Shown: positions 51,384-60,851 of the stretch, one piece after another | How positions within the stretch are numbered: the stretch's first letter is position 1 | How the letters are laid out: the number at the start of each line of letters is the position of its first letter | Source: Oceaniferula flava | GTDB taxonomy: Bacteria > Verrucomicrobiota > Verrucomicrobiia > Verrucomicrobiales > Akkermansiaceae | Direction of reading: 5' to 3' | Length of the DNA stretch: 64,000 nt | Assembly (NCBI RefSeq): GCF_016811075.1 | Contig: NZ_JAFBGL010000004.1 | Location: forward strand, 248,001 to 312,000 | Translations under genes and position numbers: made by a program | Notes under the pieces: model-generated | Database searches by the model: none | What the model saw: only the letters and a program-made list of their open reading frames with translations | What the model was told of the DNA's origin: nothing

Positions 51384-52085
51384 ATGAAAAAGAACTTACT
51401 CCTTCTCGCCGGTCTCCTGCTCGGCTCCGCCACCGTCCTTCCTGCCGAACCTGATGCCAAAAAAGCCCAGCCCGGAGCATGGGTGAATTTGCTGGAAGGA
51501 GATTCTCTCGAGCTCTGGAGCGGCGGCTCGATCACCAAGCTCAAGGCCATTAAAGAGATCGGCCCTCAGTGGTCAGTAAAAGACGGCGTGCTGAAACTCG
51601 ATAAGGAGAAAAAAGGTCGCGGTGGACACATCATTACCAAGAAAGACTACTTCAATTTCGAACTCAAATTCGAGTTCAAGATCAGCGAGGGCGGCAACAG
51701 CGGGGTGAAATACCGCACGAACAAGGGCATCGGCATGGAATTCCAAATCCTCGACGATCAAAAAGGCAAGGATAACAAGAACCCGAAGAACAGCCTAGCA
51801 TCGCTCTATCAGCTTGTGGCCGCGCCAGCTGATAAAAAAGCTTTCGCACCGAACACCCAGTGGAACAAAGGTCGCATCGTCGCCAACGGAAACACCATCG
51901 AACATTGGCTGAATGGGCAAAAAGTCGTCAGCATTGAAGTCGACTCCGCTGATTGGAAAGAACGCTTCGCCAAGAGCAAGTATAAGAAATACGACGACTT
52001 CGCGAGGAACCCCGGCCCGATCCTGCTGCAGGATCACAGCGACACCGTCAGCTACCGTAACCTCATGGTTCGCGAGCTTAAGTAG
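51384..52085 (+). CDS. Secreted DUF1080 (3-keto-disaccharide hydrolase domain) protein, copy 2
   Basis: 233 residues with a clear signal peptide (MKKNLLLLAGLLLGSATVLPA). The fold is recognised by WVNLLEGDSLELWSG, DGVLKLDKE, FNFELKFEFKISEGGNSGVKYR and the final SYRNLMVREL. Compared with copy 1 it has a Lys-rich loop (DDQKGKDNKNPKNS). It heads a plus-strand trio with a cytochrome c gene (25 bp later) and a beta-propeller gene, a combination often seen in Verrucomicrobiota/Planctomycetota for oxidation and cleavage of sugars outside the cytoplasm. Confidence 0.9.
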   Translation: MKKNLLLLAGLLLGSATVLPAEPDAKKAQPGAWVNLLEGDSLELWSGGSITKLKAIKEIGPQWSVKDGVLKLDKEKKGRGGHIITKKDYFNFELKFEFKISEGGNSGVKYRTNKGIGMEFQILDDQKGKDNKNPKNSLASLYQLVAAPADKKAFAPNTQWNKGRIVANGNTIEHWLNGQKVVSIEVDSADWKERFAKSKYKKYDDFARNPGPILLQDHSDTVSYRNLMVRELK

Positions 52086-52110
52086 TCACCTCACCTAACA
52101 CACCCGGCGC

Positions 52111-52986
52111 ATGAAAGTTCATCCCATTTTCAAATCTCCGGCGCTGCATTGTCTGGTCGCCGCTCTCCTAACAGCCGGAGCCCAGGCGCAGAGCAAGAAG
52201 GAGAAAAAACCCGAGCCAGCGGCATTCACCACCAACTGCAAAGCTTGTCACCAGCCGCAGACTGATGTCGTGGGACCATCGCTGGTAGAAATAGCGCGGA
52301 TTTACCCCAAGGAGAAAAGGGAACAATTCATCCAATGGTGCATCGACCCCGGAAAAAAACGGGCCGACAAGGCGCAGATGCCCTCGATGGCCCACATTCC
52401 GAAAAAAGAACTCATCGCCGTGCATCAATACGTGCTGGAGGCCGCCAGAGGCCTGAGACGTATCCGCATGCCGAAGGCTGACCCATTCGAGAAATCAAAG
52501 CACTACACCAAACGTCCACGCGTTTTCCGAACCTTCATCCCCGACACCGGACCAGCCTCAGCCATCGTTGCCCTGCCAACTAAGGACCTCCACAACGTCA
52601 TCTGGGACACCGATCAATGCGCCCTGCGTTACATCACCACCGGTCAGCCAGACGGCTATCCTTACTGGCGCAGCAATGGTAATTCCGAAGCCAAACCGGG
52701 CAAGAAAGTGTTCACCGAAAGCCAATCGGTCTTCGATCCAAAAACGACCCAATACCTAGGCTACAAAGTCGACAAGGACGGCTATCCCACTTTTCTCTAC
52801 ACCGTCGGAAACATCCAGATCAGCGAGAGCTACAGCGTCCACGACGGCAAGATTCTCCGCGTGATCCAATCCGCCAGTGAATTGCCCAAACATCAGCTGC
52901 ATCCATCTGATAAATCAAAACAGCTCAAGCGCAGCATTCGACAGGAGGGCAACACCCTAACGATTGAGTATAGACCAAAATCCTAG
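52111..52986 (+). CDS. Exported mono-haem cytochrome c-like protein with extra C-terminal domain
   Basis: 291 residues. A signal peptide ends near AQAQ (about 27). The haem c motif is CKACH (43-47), and the candidate distal Met lies in KAQMPSM. The remaining 180 residues form a separate beta-rich domain (FIPDTGPASAIVALPTKDL, YTVGNIQISESYSVHDGK) seen in PVC-group cytochromes attached to sugar dehydrogenase-like proteins. It probably accepts electrons from the propeller protein encoded 11 bp downstream. Confidence 0.82.
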   Translation: MKVHPIFKSPALHCLVAALLTAGAQAQSKKEKKPEPAAFTTNCKACHQPQTDVVGPSLVEIARIYPKEKREQFIQWCIDPGKKRADKAQMPSMAHIPKKELIAVHQYVLEAARGLRRIRMPKADPFEKSKHYTKRPRVFRTFIPDTGPASAIVALPTKDLHNVIWDTDQCALRYITTGQPDGYPYWRSNGNSEAKPGKKVFTESQSVFDPKTTQYLGYKVDKDGYPTFLYTVGNIQISESYSVHDGKILRVIQSASELPKHQLHPSDKSKQLKRSIRQEGNTLTIEYRPKS

Positions 52987-52997
52987 CTCCCGATCCG

Positions 52998-54539
52998 ATG
53001 AATATTTTCACTCTAACAACCATCGCCGCACTTCTGGCATGCAGTCCGGTGACCCAGGCGTATTTCAACTGGGAAGACTACTACCAGATCGAAACCATCG
53101 ACGGCCCAGACGGAGTCGACTTTCAAATCGGCGGACTGGATCACGACAAAAACGGCAACCTCATCGCCTGCTTCCACCGCGGCGAGGTGATGAGCTACAA
53201 CGAGACTTCGAAACAATGGAAACTATTCGCCTCCGGCCTGCACGAACCTCTCGGCATCCATGTCGAAGACGAGGGCACCGTGCTTGTCATCCAGCGAGGT
53301 GAGCTGACGCGCTTGCACGATCAGGACGGCGACGGAACGGCCGATTTCTACGAGGTGGTTTGCAACGATTGGGGCCTATCCGGCAACTACCACGAGTTCA
53401 CCTTCGGCCTAGTCAAGGACTCGAAGAAAAACATCTACATCGCCCTAGGAACCGCCTCTAACGGATCAGGTGTGAGAGAGAACATCCGTGGCGAGTGGAA
53501 CAACACCGGCGGTCTCACTCAGGACAAGTTTCTCTACGGCGGCGAGCACGGCGCGTGGAATGAGAAGAAAAAAATCATCCCTAGAATGTATGCCCGCGTT
53601 CCCTACCGTGGCTGCATTTTGAAAATCACCCCCGGCTCACGCAAGGCCGAGGTTTACGCTACCGGCGTGCGCACTCCCAATGGCCTCTACATGGATAAAA
53701 ACGATCAACTATGGGTCACCGATAACCAGGGCGACTGGGTAGGTGCCTCGAAGCTGCATCACATCATGCCCGACGGCTTTCACGGTCACGTCGCCTCGCT
53801 GCTCTGGTCGAAAAACCCACCCAAAATCACCCCCGCCGAGCTCCCTGTGGATGAGCTCGATGCGCTCCGCGTCCGCGCCCCCGGCCTGTTTCCCCAAGGC
53901 GATGCCGGTAACTCAATCACCCAGCCGCTGCCGCTGAAACCCAGCTTCGCCCCACTAAGCAAAAGCAGCCTAACAGAAGAACAAATCATCATCGGTGAGA
54001 TGAACCACCCACGGGTCGTTCGCTACCTGCCCGACGTCGTCAATGGAGTGCATCAGGGGACCGCCTCGCACATGATCGTTACGGGCCAACTCGATGCGGG
54101 CAACAACCGCCTGCTCTACTCTCGTGACGGAAAATCGATCTACTTCGGCAAAACCCACCTCAGCTGGCCAGGCCGTGAAGGCATCAAGAAAGTCACCTAC
54201 ACCGGCAAACCCTACCTCATGGTGGAGGCGGTAAAGCTGACACCGAAGGGGTTCCGCTTCACCTTCAATGCCGAGATCCGCACGGACAAGTCCGCCGCCG
54301 ATTTCCGCATCGCATCCTATGGCTTCCAATACCACTCCGGCTACGGGTCGAAAAAGATGAAACAGAGCAGCGAGGCCGTTGCTGACATCAACATCGACGG
54401 CAACACTCTGGAAATCGAACTGCAGAATAAGCCGGTGAAAAACCGGATGTATGATATCACACTGCCCAGTGCAATCACCTCCAAGCTCAGCGATCTTTCC
54501 TACCCACGTTACTGGTACATGGCGCACGAAGTCTATTGA
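52998..54539 (+). CDS. Secreted beta-propeller, PVC-type dehydrogenase-like protein
   Basis: 513 residues with a signal peptide (MNIFTLTTIAALLACSPVTQA). Propeller blade signatures are GGLDHDKNGNLIACFHRGE, GELTRLHDQDGDGTADFYE and GVRTPNGLYMDKNDQLWVTDNQGDW (each seen as short blade motifs), as in the PVC membrane-bound dehydrogenase / L-sorbosone dehydrogenase-like family. A second domain (about 370-513) is immunoglobulin-like. It is co-directional with the cytochrome c gene and probably oxidises a sugar or sugar alcohol, passing electrons to that cytochrome. Confidence 0.8.
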   Translation: MNIFTLTTIAALLACSPVTQAYFNWEDYYQIETIDGPDGVDFQIGGLDHDKNGNLIACFHRGEVMSYNETSKQWKLFASGLHEPLGIHVEDEGTVLVIQRGELTRLHDQDGDGTADFYEVVCNDWGLSGNYHEFTFGLVKDSKKNIYIALGTASNGSGVRENIRGEWNNTGGLTQDKFLYGGEHGAWNEKKKIIPRMYARVPYRGCILKITPGSRKAEVYATGVRTPNGLYMDKNDQLWVTDNQGDWVGASKLHHIMPDGFHGHVASLLWSKNPPKITPAELPVDELDALRVRAPGLFPQGDAGNSITQPLPLKPSFAPLSKSSLTEEQIIIGEMNHPRVVRYLPDVVNGVHQGTASHMIVTGQLDAGNNRLLYSRDGKSIYFGKTHLSWPGREGIKKVTYTGKPYLMVEAVKLTPKGFRFTFNAEIRTDKSAADFRIASYGFQYHSGYGSKKMKQSSEAVADINIDGNTLEIELQNKPVKNRMYDITLPSAITSKLSDLSYPRYWYMAHEVY

Positions 54540-54582
54540 TTTCATATCGAGAACTTTTCGTCAAAGAACAGATTGGAATTCG

Positions 54583-54611
54583 TTGACATTAGTTACCTCC
54601 ACGTTTATGGG
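54583..54611 (+). promoter_or_regulatory. Possible promoter for the CxxC membrane protein gene
   Basis: A perfect TTGACA at 54583-54588 with TATGGG 17 bp further (54606-54611, poor -10 match). GGAGG at 54611-54615, 8 bp before ATG 54624, is one of the clearest Shine-Dalgarno sites in the window and fixes that start. Confidence 0.35.
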
Positions 54612-54623
54612 GAGGCACTCGTC

Positions 54624-55067
54624 ATGGTCGCTGTGATTCCATCAATTTTAGCACGCCTAAGCCGCATGGTGGCTGACGTGTTACGTGTTGGATTCATCTT
54701 GTTCCTCGCCCTCCTCGTCAGTGGACTTGCCCCCATGGTTATTCAAACCTACGGCTGGTATGACATGGCGAAAAAAGCAGGCGGCGTAGAGAAGATCGTC
54801 GAAGTCGTGACCGAGGCACCGCCCTGTGAGTTTTGTAAAGCTGCCCAAGAAATGCAGCAGAAGTCAGAGCCTAACAAAGATAATCCACCGAGCCAAGATC
54901 GTGTGGAAATTGTCAAAGTCTACGCGCTTCACAACAACCTTGATTCCTTCAAGGCCAGATCCTTTTCCCCACCATCCTCACAAGCAGGATGGTCGGAAAA
55001 CAATGAATTAACCCCTGATAGCCTTGTTCAGGCGCCTTCCACTCCTCCTCCGGAGTTCCTTGTCTAA
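54624..55067 (+). CDS. Small inner-membrane protein with periplasmic CxxC motif
   Basis: 147 residues from ATG 54624, chosen for its GGAGG site. One hydrophobic segment (about 22-42) is followed by a mostly hydrophilic part containing PPCEFCKAAQEMQQ (Cys pair near residues 68-71) and a Pro/Ser-rich tail. The family is not recognised. The Cys pair could bind metal or take part in thiol exchange. The gene stands alone between the sugar-oxidation trio and the cytochrome c peroxidase-like gene. Confidence 0.65.
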   Translation: MVAVIPSILARLSRMVADVLRVGFILFLALLVSGLAPMVIQTYGWYDMAKKAGGVEKIVEVVTEAPPCEFCKAAQEMQQKSEPNKDNPPSQDRVEIVKVYALHNNLDSFKARSFSPPSSQAGWSENNELTPDSLVQAPSTPPPEFLV

Positions 55068-55368
55068 TCAGACCTTTCCAGGCGGCACCTTGTAAGCCGC
55101 CCACAACATCCGCGAACGTATGCCACACCAGCTGGCAGGACACATCGCGCGTGGCTCCTAAGCCCGCGTATCGAAAGAATGACGGCACACCCGTAGGGTA
55201 GGACGATCTCACTTAACTGTTAGATATATCCACTCCCTGGGCACAGGCATCTGTGCGCCCACGTCTCTCGTCTACGTCGGTATCATCAACGCCCATCTCT
55301 TCGATGGCAGCTTCATCGTGGCTGCCTCTATGGGAGAGTGCGCACTAACATCTTAACCTAACAATATT
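55068..55368. promoter_or_regulatory. 301-bp gene-free leader region with two RNA hairpins
   Basis: No open frame of interest. Two hairpins precede the 55369 gene on the plus strand. First, GGG-CACAG (55239-55246), loop GCAT, CTGTG-(CG)-CCC (55251-55260). Second, a nested stem CCCAT (55292-55296), GGCAGC (55306-55311), GCTGCC (55321-55326), ATGGG (55330-55334). They suggest a structured 5' leader. No known riboswitch is recognised. Confidence 0.45.
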
Positions 55369-57978
55369 ATGCTATCTCAATCATTACGCATCATCGCTTT
55401 CATCGGTCTGAGCCTCTGCCCTCTGGCAGCGGACAGCACCTTTGAACCCAGGCCTGTGCACCCACTCGCCATCAACTCAAACGGCAGTCGCCTCTTCGCC
55501 GTGAACCCTGCCGAAGGTCGACTCTCAGTTTTCGCGGTCGGTCCGATCGAACACACCCAGCCCATTCTCATTGCTGAAATCCCCGTGGGGCTTGTCCCTG
55601 TCACCGTGCGTATGCGCAATGATGACGAGGCGTGGGTTGTCAACGAACTCTCCGATACCATTTCCGTGGTCTCCATTTCCTCACGCAGCACCATCGCCAC
55701 CATTCACACTGGCGACGAGCCTGCCGATCTTGTTTTCCACCAAGGCAAAGCCTACTTGACCTGCTCACGCGATAACAGTGTGGAGGTCTACGACGAAGTC
55801 ACGCACGACCAGCTCAGCACGATCCCGCTGCAAGGCCTTTTACCAAGAGCCCTCGCCACATCTTCTGATGGCTCGGTCCTGCACGTGGCCTTCCAGCATA
55901 CCAGCAACGGAACCACCATCTTACCCCGCCAAATTTCTCCAGCACAGACAGTTCCAGCCTACACGAACCCTGATTTACCCTCACCTCCTCTGACGGCAAA
56001 AATTGTCTCGGTCGATCATGCCGATATCGGCTACAACGTGCTCGATCACGATATCGCCAACATCGATGTCGCCACCGAATCGGTGACTTACCAGGGGGCG
56101 GTCGGCACCAACATTCTGGCCTTGGAGCGCCTCGGTAACGGCTCGCTCGCGGCGGCCAATTCGGAAGCTCGGAACCTCATTAGCTTCGAGACCGAGCTGA
56201 AGTCGCGCTTCGCCTACAGCCGGGTGGCCACCGTCACGGGATCTACTGTTTCCCAGATCGACCTCAACGACAACCCGGATCCCAGTTTCCCCACCGTCAA
56301 CACCGCGTCTGCAGCCACCGCTCTGGCCCAGCCGATGGCTTTACTCGCCAAGGATAGCGACCAGATCTGGGTCGCTGCTTACGGATCGGATCGGATTGCT
56401 TTAGCCGACACCACGAACTCCGCGATTCTTCAGCGCGTTGACCTTCGTGGGCTGGATGCACCGGCTGCGGAACGAAGCGCATGGACGGTTCGAGGTCCGC
56501 GAGGTTTGGCCAAGCACCCGTCGCTGCCATGGCTCTACAGCTATAACAAACTGTCCCACACCCTATCGGTGATCGATACCCGCAGCTATCTCCCCGTGGC
56601 CGAGGTCTCGCTCGCATCCTTTGAAGATCTGGATTCTGATTTGAAAATGGGACGAGCCTTCCTGCAGGACGCCCGACTCTCCGGCAACGGCTCCGTTTCC
56701 TGCGCCACCTGTCACATTGATCTCGAGCGCGACGGCATGGCCTGGGACCTCGGTGATCCGACAGGCTCGATGCTCAGTATCGTTGGCTATTTGCGTTCTA
56801 TTCATGCTTACACCACGCCGATCACGCATGACATTCATCCGATGAAAGGCCCGCTGACGACTCAGACTCTGATCGGCTTGAAAGACCAGACCAAGCTCCA
56901 CTGGCGAGGTGACAAGCCATCCATCCAATCCTTCAACTCCACCTTCCCCAACCTCATGGGCGGCACGCTGCTGCCGGATGAAGAGATGGATAAAATAGCC
57001 AATTACCTGAACAGCCTGAACCATCACCCCAACCCTTATCAAGAACTTGATCGCAATCCTCCGGCCACCCTCAACGGCGGTGATCCCATCGCGGGCGTGG
57101 GTGTATTTGCCCTCTTTGACAACCACTGCATCGAGTGCCACAGCCTGCCATCCGGCACCAGCAATAATATCGATCTACCGAGCAACGTCGCATCGACGCA
57201 ACCGCTCAAGGATCCACCTCTACGGACTCTCTATCAGCGCCAGTATTTCAACCCAACATCAGGCGGGGACAGCATCACCGGCTTTGGTTTACTTCACAAT
57301 GGCACCGGCAGTGAGTTCCCCATCGTGCACCCCTACACCCTGCACATCCTCGACAATCCAAATCGTGATCAAGCGGTAAGAGATCAGGAAAAACTCGATC
57401 TCACGGCCTTCTTACTGTCCTTCGATACCGGAACCGCCCCCTCGGTAGGAGCGCAAGTCACTCTCAACACAATCACCAAAACACAGACAGCCACCTTACA
57501 GCGGTTGGAAATTTTGGAAAACCAGACCGCCGGCGAATTCCCCAACTCCGACCTCGTTCTACGCGGCATCTATCAGGGCAACAGACACTCTTTTGTCTAT
57601 TTACCCGACAGCGAAAGCTATCAAGCAAACTCACCATCGATCCCCAATCAAAGCAGAGCCGATCTCATCGCCAGCATGGAATCCACGGATGTTCTTATCG
57701 CCACAGGGGTGCCCCTTGGTAGTGCCCAACGCTACGCCATCGATCGGAATAGCAACGGCATGGTCGATGGTGAGGAACAGCCTCCGCAGCTGACAGTGGA
57801 TACAGCTCGCCAGATCAGGTGGCCGAACACGCAGTCCGGCTGGCATCTGCTGAAAAGTGGCGACCTCTCGCAATGGTCACCTTTTACCGCGCCCGTGGAA
57901 GACACGAGCACTGAATTCTCCACCCAAGACAACAGTTCCGACGGCTCAGCCTTCTTCCGCCTTCTTCGTAACTGGTAA
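55369..57978 (+). CDS. Beta-propeller / di-haem cytochrome c peroxidase-like (MauG-type) exported protein
   Basis: 869 residues with a signal peptide (MLSQSLRIIAFIGLSLCPLAA). Residues of about 25-400 are YVTN-type propeller repeats (LFAVNPAEGRLSVF, DEAWVVNELSDTISVVSI). The C-terminal half has two haem c sites, CATCH (445-449) and CIECH (587-591), with the spacing of cytochrome c peroxidase/MauG proteins, and ends in a short beta domain (WPNTQSGWHLLKSGDLSQW). It is probably a periplasmic or surface oxidase that modifies a protein or metal ion. The next genes encode a PEP-CTERM protein and a His-rich outer-membrane-like protein. Confidence 0.82.
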   Translation: MLSQSLRIIAFIGLSLCPLAADSTFEPRPVHPLAINSNGSRLFAVNPAEGRLSVFAVGPIEHTQPILIAEIPVGLVPVTVRMRNDDEAWVVNELSDTISVVSISSRSTIATIHTGDEPADLVFHQGKAYLTCSRDNSVEVYDEVTHDQLSTIPLQGLLPRALATSSDGSVLHVAFQHTSNGTTILPRQISPAQTVPAYTNPDLPSPPLTAKIVSVDHADIGYNVLDHDIANIDVATESVTYQGAVGTNILALERLGNGSLAAANSEARNLISFETELKSRFAYSRVATVTGSTVSQIDLNDNPDPSFPTVNTASAATALAQPMALLAKDSDQIWVAAYGSDRIALADTTNSAILQRVDLRGLDAPAAERSAWTVRGPRGLAKHPSLPWLYSYNKLSHTLSVIDTRSYLPVAEVSLASFEDLDSDLKMGRAFLQDARLSGNGSVSCATCHIDLERDGMAWDLGDPTGSMLSIVGYLRSIHAYTTPITHDIHPMKGPLTTQTLIGLKDQTKLHWRGDKPSIQSFNSTFPNLMGGTLLPDEEMDKIANYLNSLNHHPNPYQELDRNPPATLNGGDPIAGVGVFALFDNHCIECHSLPSGTSNNIDLPSNVASTQPLKDPPLRTLYQRQYFNPTSGGDSITGFGLLHNGTGSEFPIVHPYTLHILDNPNRDQAVRDQEKLDLTAFLLSFDTGTAPSVGAQVTLNTITKTQTATLQRLEILENQTAGEFPNSDLVLRGIYQGNRHSFVYLPDSESYQANSPSIPNQSRADLIASMESTDVLIATGVPLGSAQRYAIDRNSNGMVDGEEQPPQLTVDTARQIRWPNTQSGWHLLKSGDLSQWSPFTAPVEDTSTEFSTQDNSSDGSAFFRLLRNW

Positions 57979-58034
57979 CACCTTTCTTCAACAAGAAACT
58001 ACAACACATAAACAACCAAAATACATATAAACCA

Positions 58035-58691
58035 ATGAAACTAAACATCTTCTTATTCCTCGCTGCAGCTAGCCTCAGCGCGAACGCTGCCACAGTCGAC
58101 ACCACCCTGGGGTCCTATGCGGGAGGCAACTCAAACACGTGGCAAACAACCATGGGAGTCGGCGACGACACCTCGTTTTCCAGTCAGGTGAGCACTTGGG
58201 GTTGGGAAGCTCTCGACCTGAACTCATCAGGCGGCACTGGTTGGCGGCACACCTCCCAGTGGCTTGAGCTTACCCTAACGGAAGACGCCATTGTCACGAT
58301 TAACATTAGCAATGACCCGACAGAAACCATCGCCGTAGGCACCCAGGAACTCTTCCCTTCGTTCACCATCTACAGCGGCTTCAACAACGAGAATGCTACT
58401 CAGGCACATACGTATAACAACCGCGCTGACACAACGCTATCAGGCGCCGCCGATCCACTGATCTACCTGAACCACGTGGCTAACTCCACGGAGGATAGCA
58501 TCAATGTCAGCTACAGCCTCGCAGCGGGAGACTACACCTTCGCCATCGGCGGATTTGCAGAAGAGGTGGAAGGAGTAGATTCGGTCAATCGCACCTACTT
58601 TGCCTCTGTCACCACCACCGCAGTTCCAGAGCCGAGCAGCCTGTTACTTCTCGGCCTGTCATCTCTCGGCTTACTTCGCCGTCGTCGTTAG
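58035..58691 (+). CDS. PEP-CTERM sorted exported protein
   Basis: 218 residues. Signal peptide (MKLNIFLFLAAASLSANA), a Thr/Ser/Asn-rich beta domain, and the C-terminal sorting tail: VPEPSSLLLLG, a hydrophobic stretch and the basic end RRRR. Such proteins are cut and attached by an exosortase, commonly in EPS-producing Verrucomicrobiota. The role of the body domain is unknown. A strong terminator follows. Confidence 0.92.
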   Translation: MKLNIFLFLAAASLSANAATVDTTLGSYAGGNSNTWQTTMGVGDDTSFSSQVSTWGWEALDLNSSGGTGWRHTSQWLELTLTEDAIVTINISNDPTETIAVGTQELFPSFTIYSGFNNENATQAHTYNNRADTTLSGAADPLIYLNHVANSTEDSINVSYSLAAGDYTFAIGGFAEEVEGVDSVNRTYFASVTTTAVPEPSSLLLLGLSSLGLLRRRR

Positions 58692-58702
58692 TTCCACTTC
58701 AA

Positions 58703-58738
58703 TATCCAGCCCTCAACAGAGGGCTGGATAATTTTTAT
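58703..58738 (+). terminator. Rho-independent terminator after PEP-CTERM gene
   Basis: TATCCAGCCCTC (58703-58714), loop AACA, GAGGGCTGGATA (58719-58730): a 12-bp perfect stem followed by ATTTTTAT. It ends only a few bases before the next gene's ATG at 58745. Confidence 0.9.
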
Positions 58739-58744
58739 ACGATC

Positions 58745-59602
58745 ATGAAAACTCGTCTCGTCTCACTCGTCAGCCTTGTTCTTGCGTCCAACGCCTTTGC
58801 CCACCACGGACAAGATTTTCTCGTCACCCTAGACACCGCCACACCTCACGCAGGTCAGATTTACAGCACCACAGGTTTTGACTACAGCAAGCATGGAGGC
58901 GAAGAAGAAACAGCCATCCTGCAGGCCTTTTCCATCGGTCTCCCCGCTGGTTTCACCCTAGGGGCCAGTTACCAAATTTCCAACGAAGGTGATAGCGAAT
59001 GGGCGGCGCAATCATTCACACCGACGCTCCAATGGAATGCGCCAAGCTACACCTGGGGCCAACATTCCTCACTCTCCTTAGGCATCGCGATTGGCTGGGA
59101 AATCCCCACCGAAGGAGAAGACTCCGACCACAGTCACAGCGATAGCCTCGAGCTCACAGACTGCTCCAGCTTGATTGGCATTCCAGCCCTCTATCAGGCC
59201 TGCCAGTTAGCCAATGAGCAACGAGCGAACCACACCCACGGCGATGAGCATTCGCACGATGGCATTCACCGCCACGGCGAGAGCCATGGCTTCGTGCGCC
59301 TCATCGCGCAGCTTGAACTCGGCCATCATGATCAAATCGCCGCGAACCTCATCGCGGTCTTTCCAGAGGACGACTCACCAGCCTACGGCTATGCCATAGC
59401 TTACCGCCACCGCTTCAGCGATTTCCTAGCGGCGGGGATCGAAGCCACAGGTGACTTTGATCGTCACGGTGAGCACCTGCTCTATCTAACGACCACGCTT
59501 TATCCGAACGAAAAGGCATCCATCACCTTCGGCGCGGCGGCTGGACTTACTGAAGCCGCGTCAGATTTTGCACTGCAGACCCTCTTCACATGGAGGTTCT
59601 AA
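58745..59602 (+). CDS. Histidine-rich outer-membrane-like protein
   Basis: 285 residues. Signal peptide (MKTRLVSLVSLVLASNAFA) then HHGQD. Alternating hydrophobic strands, extended loops and the C-terminal LFTWRF ending (aromatic last residue) fit a beta-barrel. A His/Asp-rich loop (about 160-182: HTHGDEHSHDGIHRHGESHG) and DSDHSHSDS point to zinc, copper or nickel binding. Two Cys (DCSS, YQACQ) flank the region before it. It is probably a metal-related outer membrane porin or sensor. The family is not recognised by name. Confidence 0.7.
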   Translation: MKTRLVSLVSLVLASNAFAHHGQDFLVTLDTATPHAGQIYSTTGFDYSKHGGEEETAILQAFSIGLPAGFTLGASYQISNEGDSEWAAQSFTPTLQWNAPSYTWGQHSSLSLGIAIGWEIPTEGEDSDHSHSDSLELTDCSSLIGIPALYQACQLANEQRANHTHGDEHSHDGIHRHGESHGFVRLIAQLELGHHDQIAANLIAVFPEDDSPAYGYAIAYRHRFSDFLAAGIEATGDFDRHGEHLLYLTTTLYPNEKASITFGAAAGLTEAASDFALQTLFTWRF

Positions 59603-59662
59603 CAGACAAACCAAAGCCTACCACGGCCTACTCGCTCAACGAGGGTCATGGAATTAATCGTT

Positions 59663-60613
59663 TCATTTCGCCCTCACCCAATGCTTCGTCAAGCTGAGCA
59701 GCAACGCATGCTTTCGATACTTCCAGCACCGAGGGTTCCAGCGGATGGCATGTTTCAGGCACGCCCGCGCCGCAACCACATCACCTACTCTCAACCTCAT
59801 TTTGTAGGCCCTGTGCCAGCGCACTCCGAGCATCATTTTCAACGGTCCGTGATCAACCGCAACTTGTTGATTAAGCACTTCAGCATAGATCGCTTCAAAA
59901 TCTTTCACCCATTGTTCCTCTCTGTCTGCGTATTTCCTACTCAGATTCCCTTCCTCGCTAGTATCCCCACCATTTCCGATATGAAAAGTAACGGGGGCTC
60001 CCTCGGCAAACACCCAGGGTCCTTTGAGAGTCATCGCACCGAAGAATTGAGTATCTTCACCCAGAGTCACTTCAGGCCATGCACCTAGCTCTTGCACAAC
60101 ACTTTTGCGAAGCAGTGAGCAGGAGCTAACACCTGCGCCATATTTAAAGAACCACGTGATGGGGTCCGAGACCATTTCCAGCCCTCCCTTATGCTGCGCT
60201 TTAACCCCTGGCGAACAGCGGTAAAAGCGCTCGGTAGTCGCAGCGACCGCATCGGGCTCCGAATCTAACATATTCACACAGCGCTCCAAAAAATCCTCAG
60301 GCCAATGGTCGTCAGAGTCTAAAAAAGCGACGTAATCCACACTCTCCACTCTGGAAAGACCTCTATTCCTAGCTCCCGCGACAGTTGACTTCGAAGCACG
60401 GATCAACTCCCAGTGGACTCCAGCCGCATGCTGTTCTAACCACTGCTCAACTTCTGCAGCGGTATTATCTGTCGACTCATCATCAACCACAATCAGCGCA
60501 TCAGGCAGTAATGTCTGCGCTAACACATACGTGAGCGTTTCTTTCAAAATAGCAGCTCGATTGTAAACTGGTATAACAACGGCAACGCTACTCTGGGAAA
60601 TGGGCGAATTCAT
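59663..60613 (-). CDS. Family 2 glycosyltransferase
   Basis: 316 residues from ATG 60613; a GTG two codons upstream is less likely. The GT2 core is clear: VAVVIPVYNRAAILKETL, LIVVDDESTDNT, AGARNRGLSRVE and the metal site VAFLDSDDHWPEDF, then GEDTQFF. It transfers a sugar in surface-glycan assembly. The C-terminal RWNPRCWKYRKHALLLSL end is basic and amphipathic. The GC content is lower than the flanks. It diverges from nothing and stands alone. Confidence 0.88.
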   Translation of the reverse strand: MNSPISQSSVAVVIPVYNRAAILKETLTYVLAQTLLPDALIVVDDESTDNTAAEVEQWLEQHAAGVHWELIRASKSTVAGARNRGLSRVESVDYVAFLDSDDHWPEDFLERCVNMLDSEPDAVAATTERFYRCSPGVKAQHKGGLEMVSDPITWFFKYGAGVSSCSLLRKSVVQELGAWPEVTLGEDTQFFGAMTLKGPWVFAEGAPVTFHIGNGGDTSEEGNLSRKYADREEQWVKDFEAIYAEVLNQQVAVDHGPLKMMLGVRWHRAYKMRLRVGDVVAARACLKHAIRWNPRCWKYRKHALLLSLTKHWVRAK

Positions 60614-60851
60614 GATCACTTTAAATTAACTATGTCGAATGACCCAAGAGGACTAACACTTCTTCTGTTACTTCCACGACTTACCTCAAACTTTTTTCCT
60701 TCGTCGAGAAATGACCTCACGGTAAAAATGTGATGACAGAATGCGGTCGAGTCATGGCCATGTAGTAGGCTGAAACTATGAATAAGTCAGCCAATATAAT
60801 TCAATCGCGAGCCTATATAGTGGTGAAGCAAAGGTCAGACTTTCAATTCCG

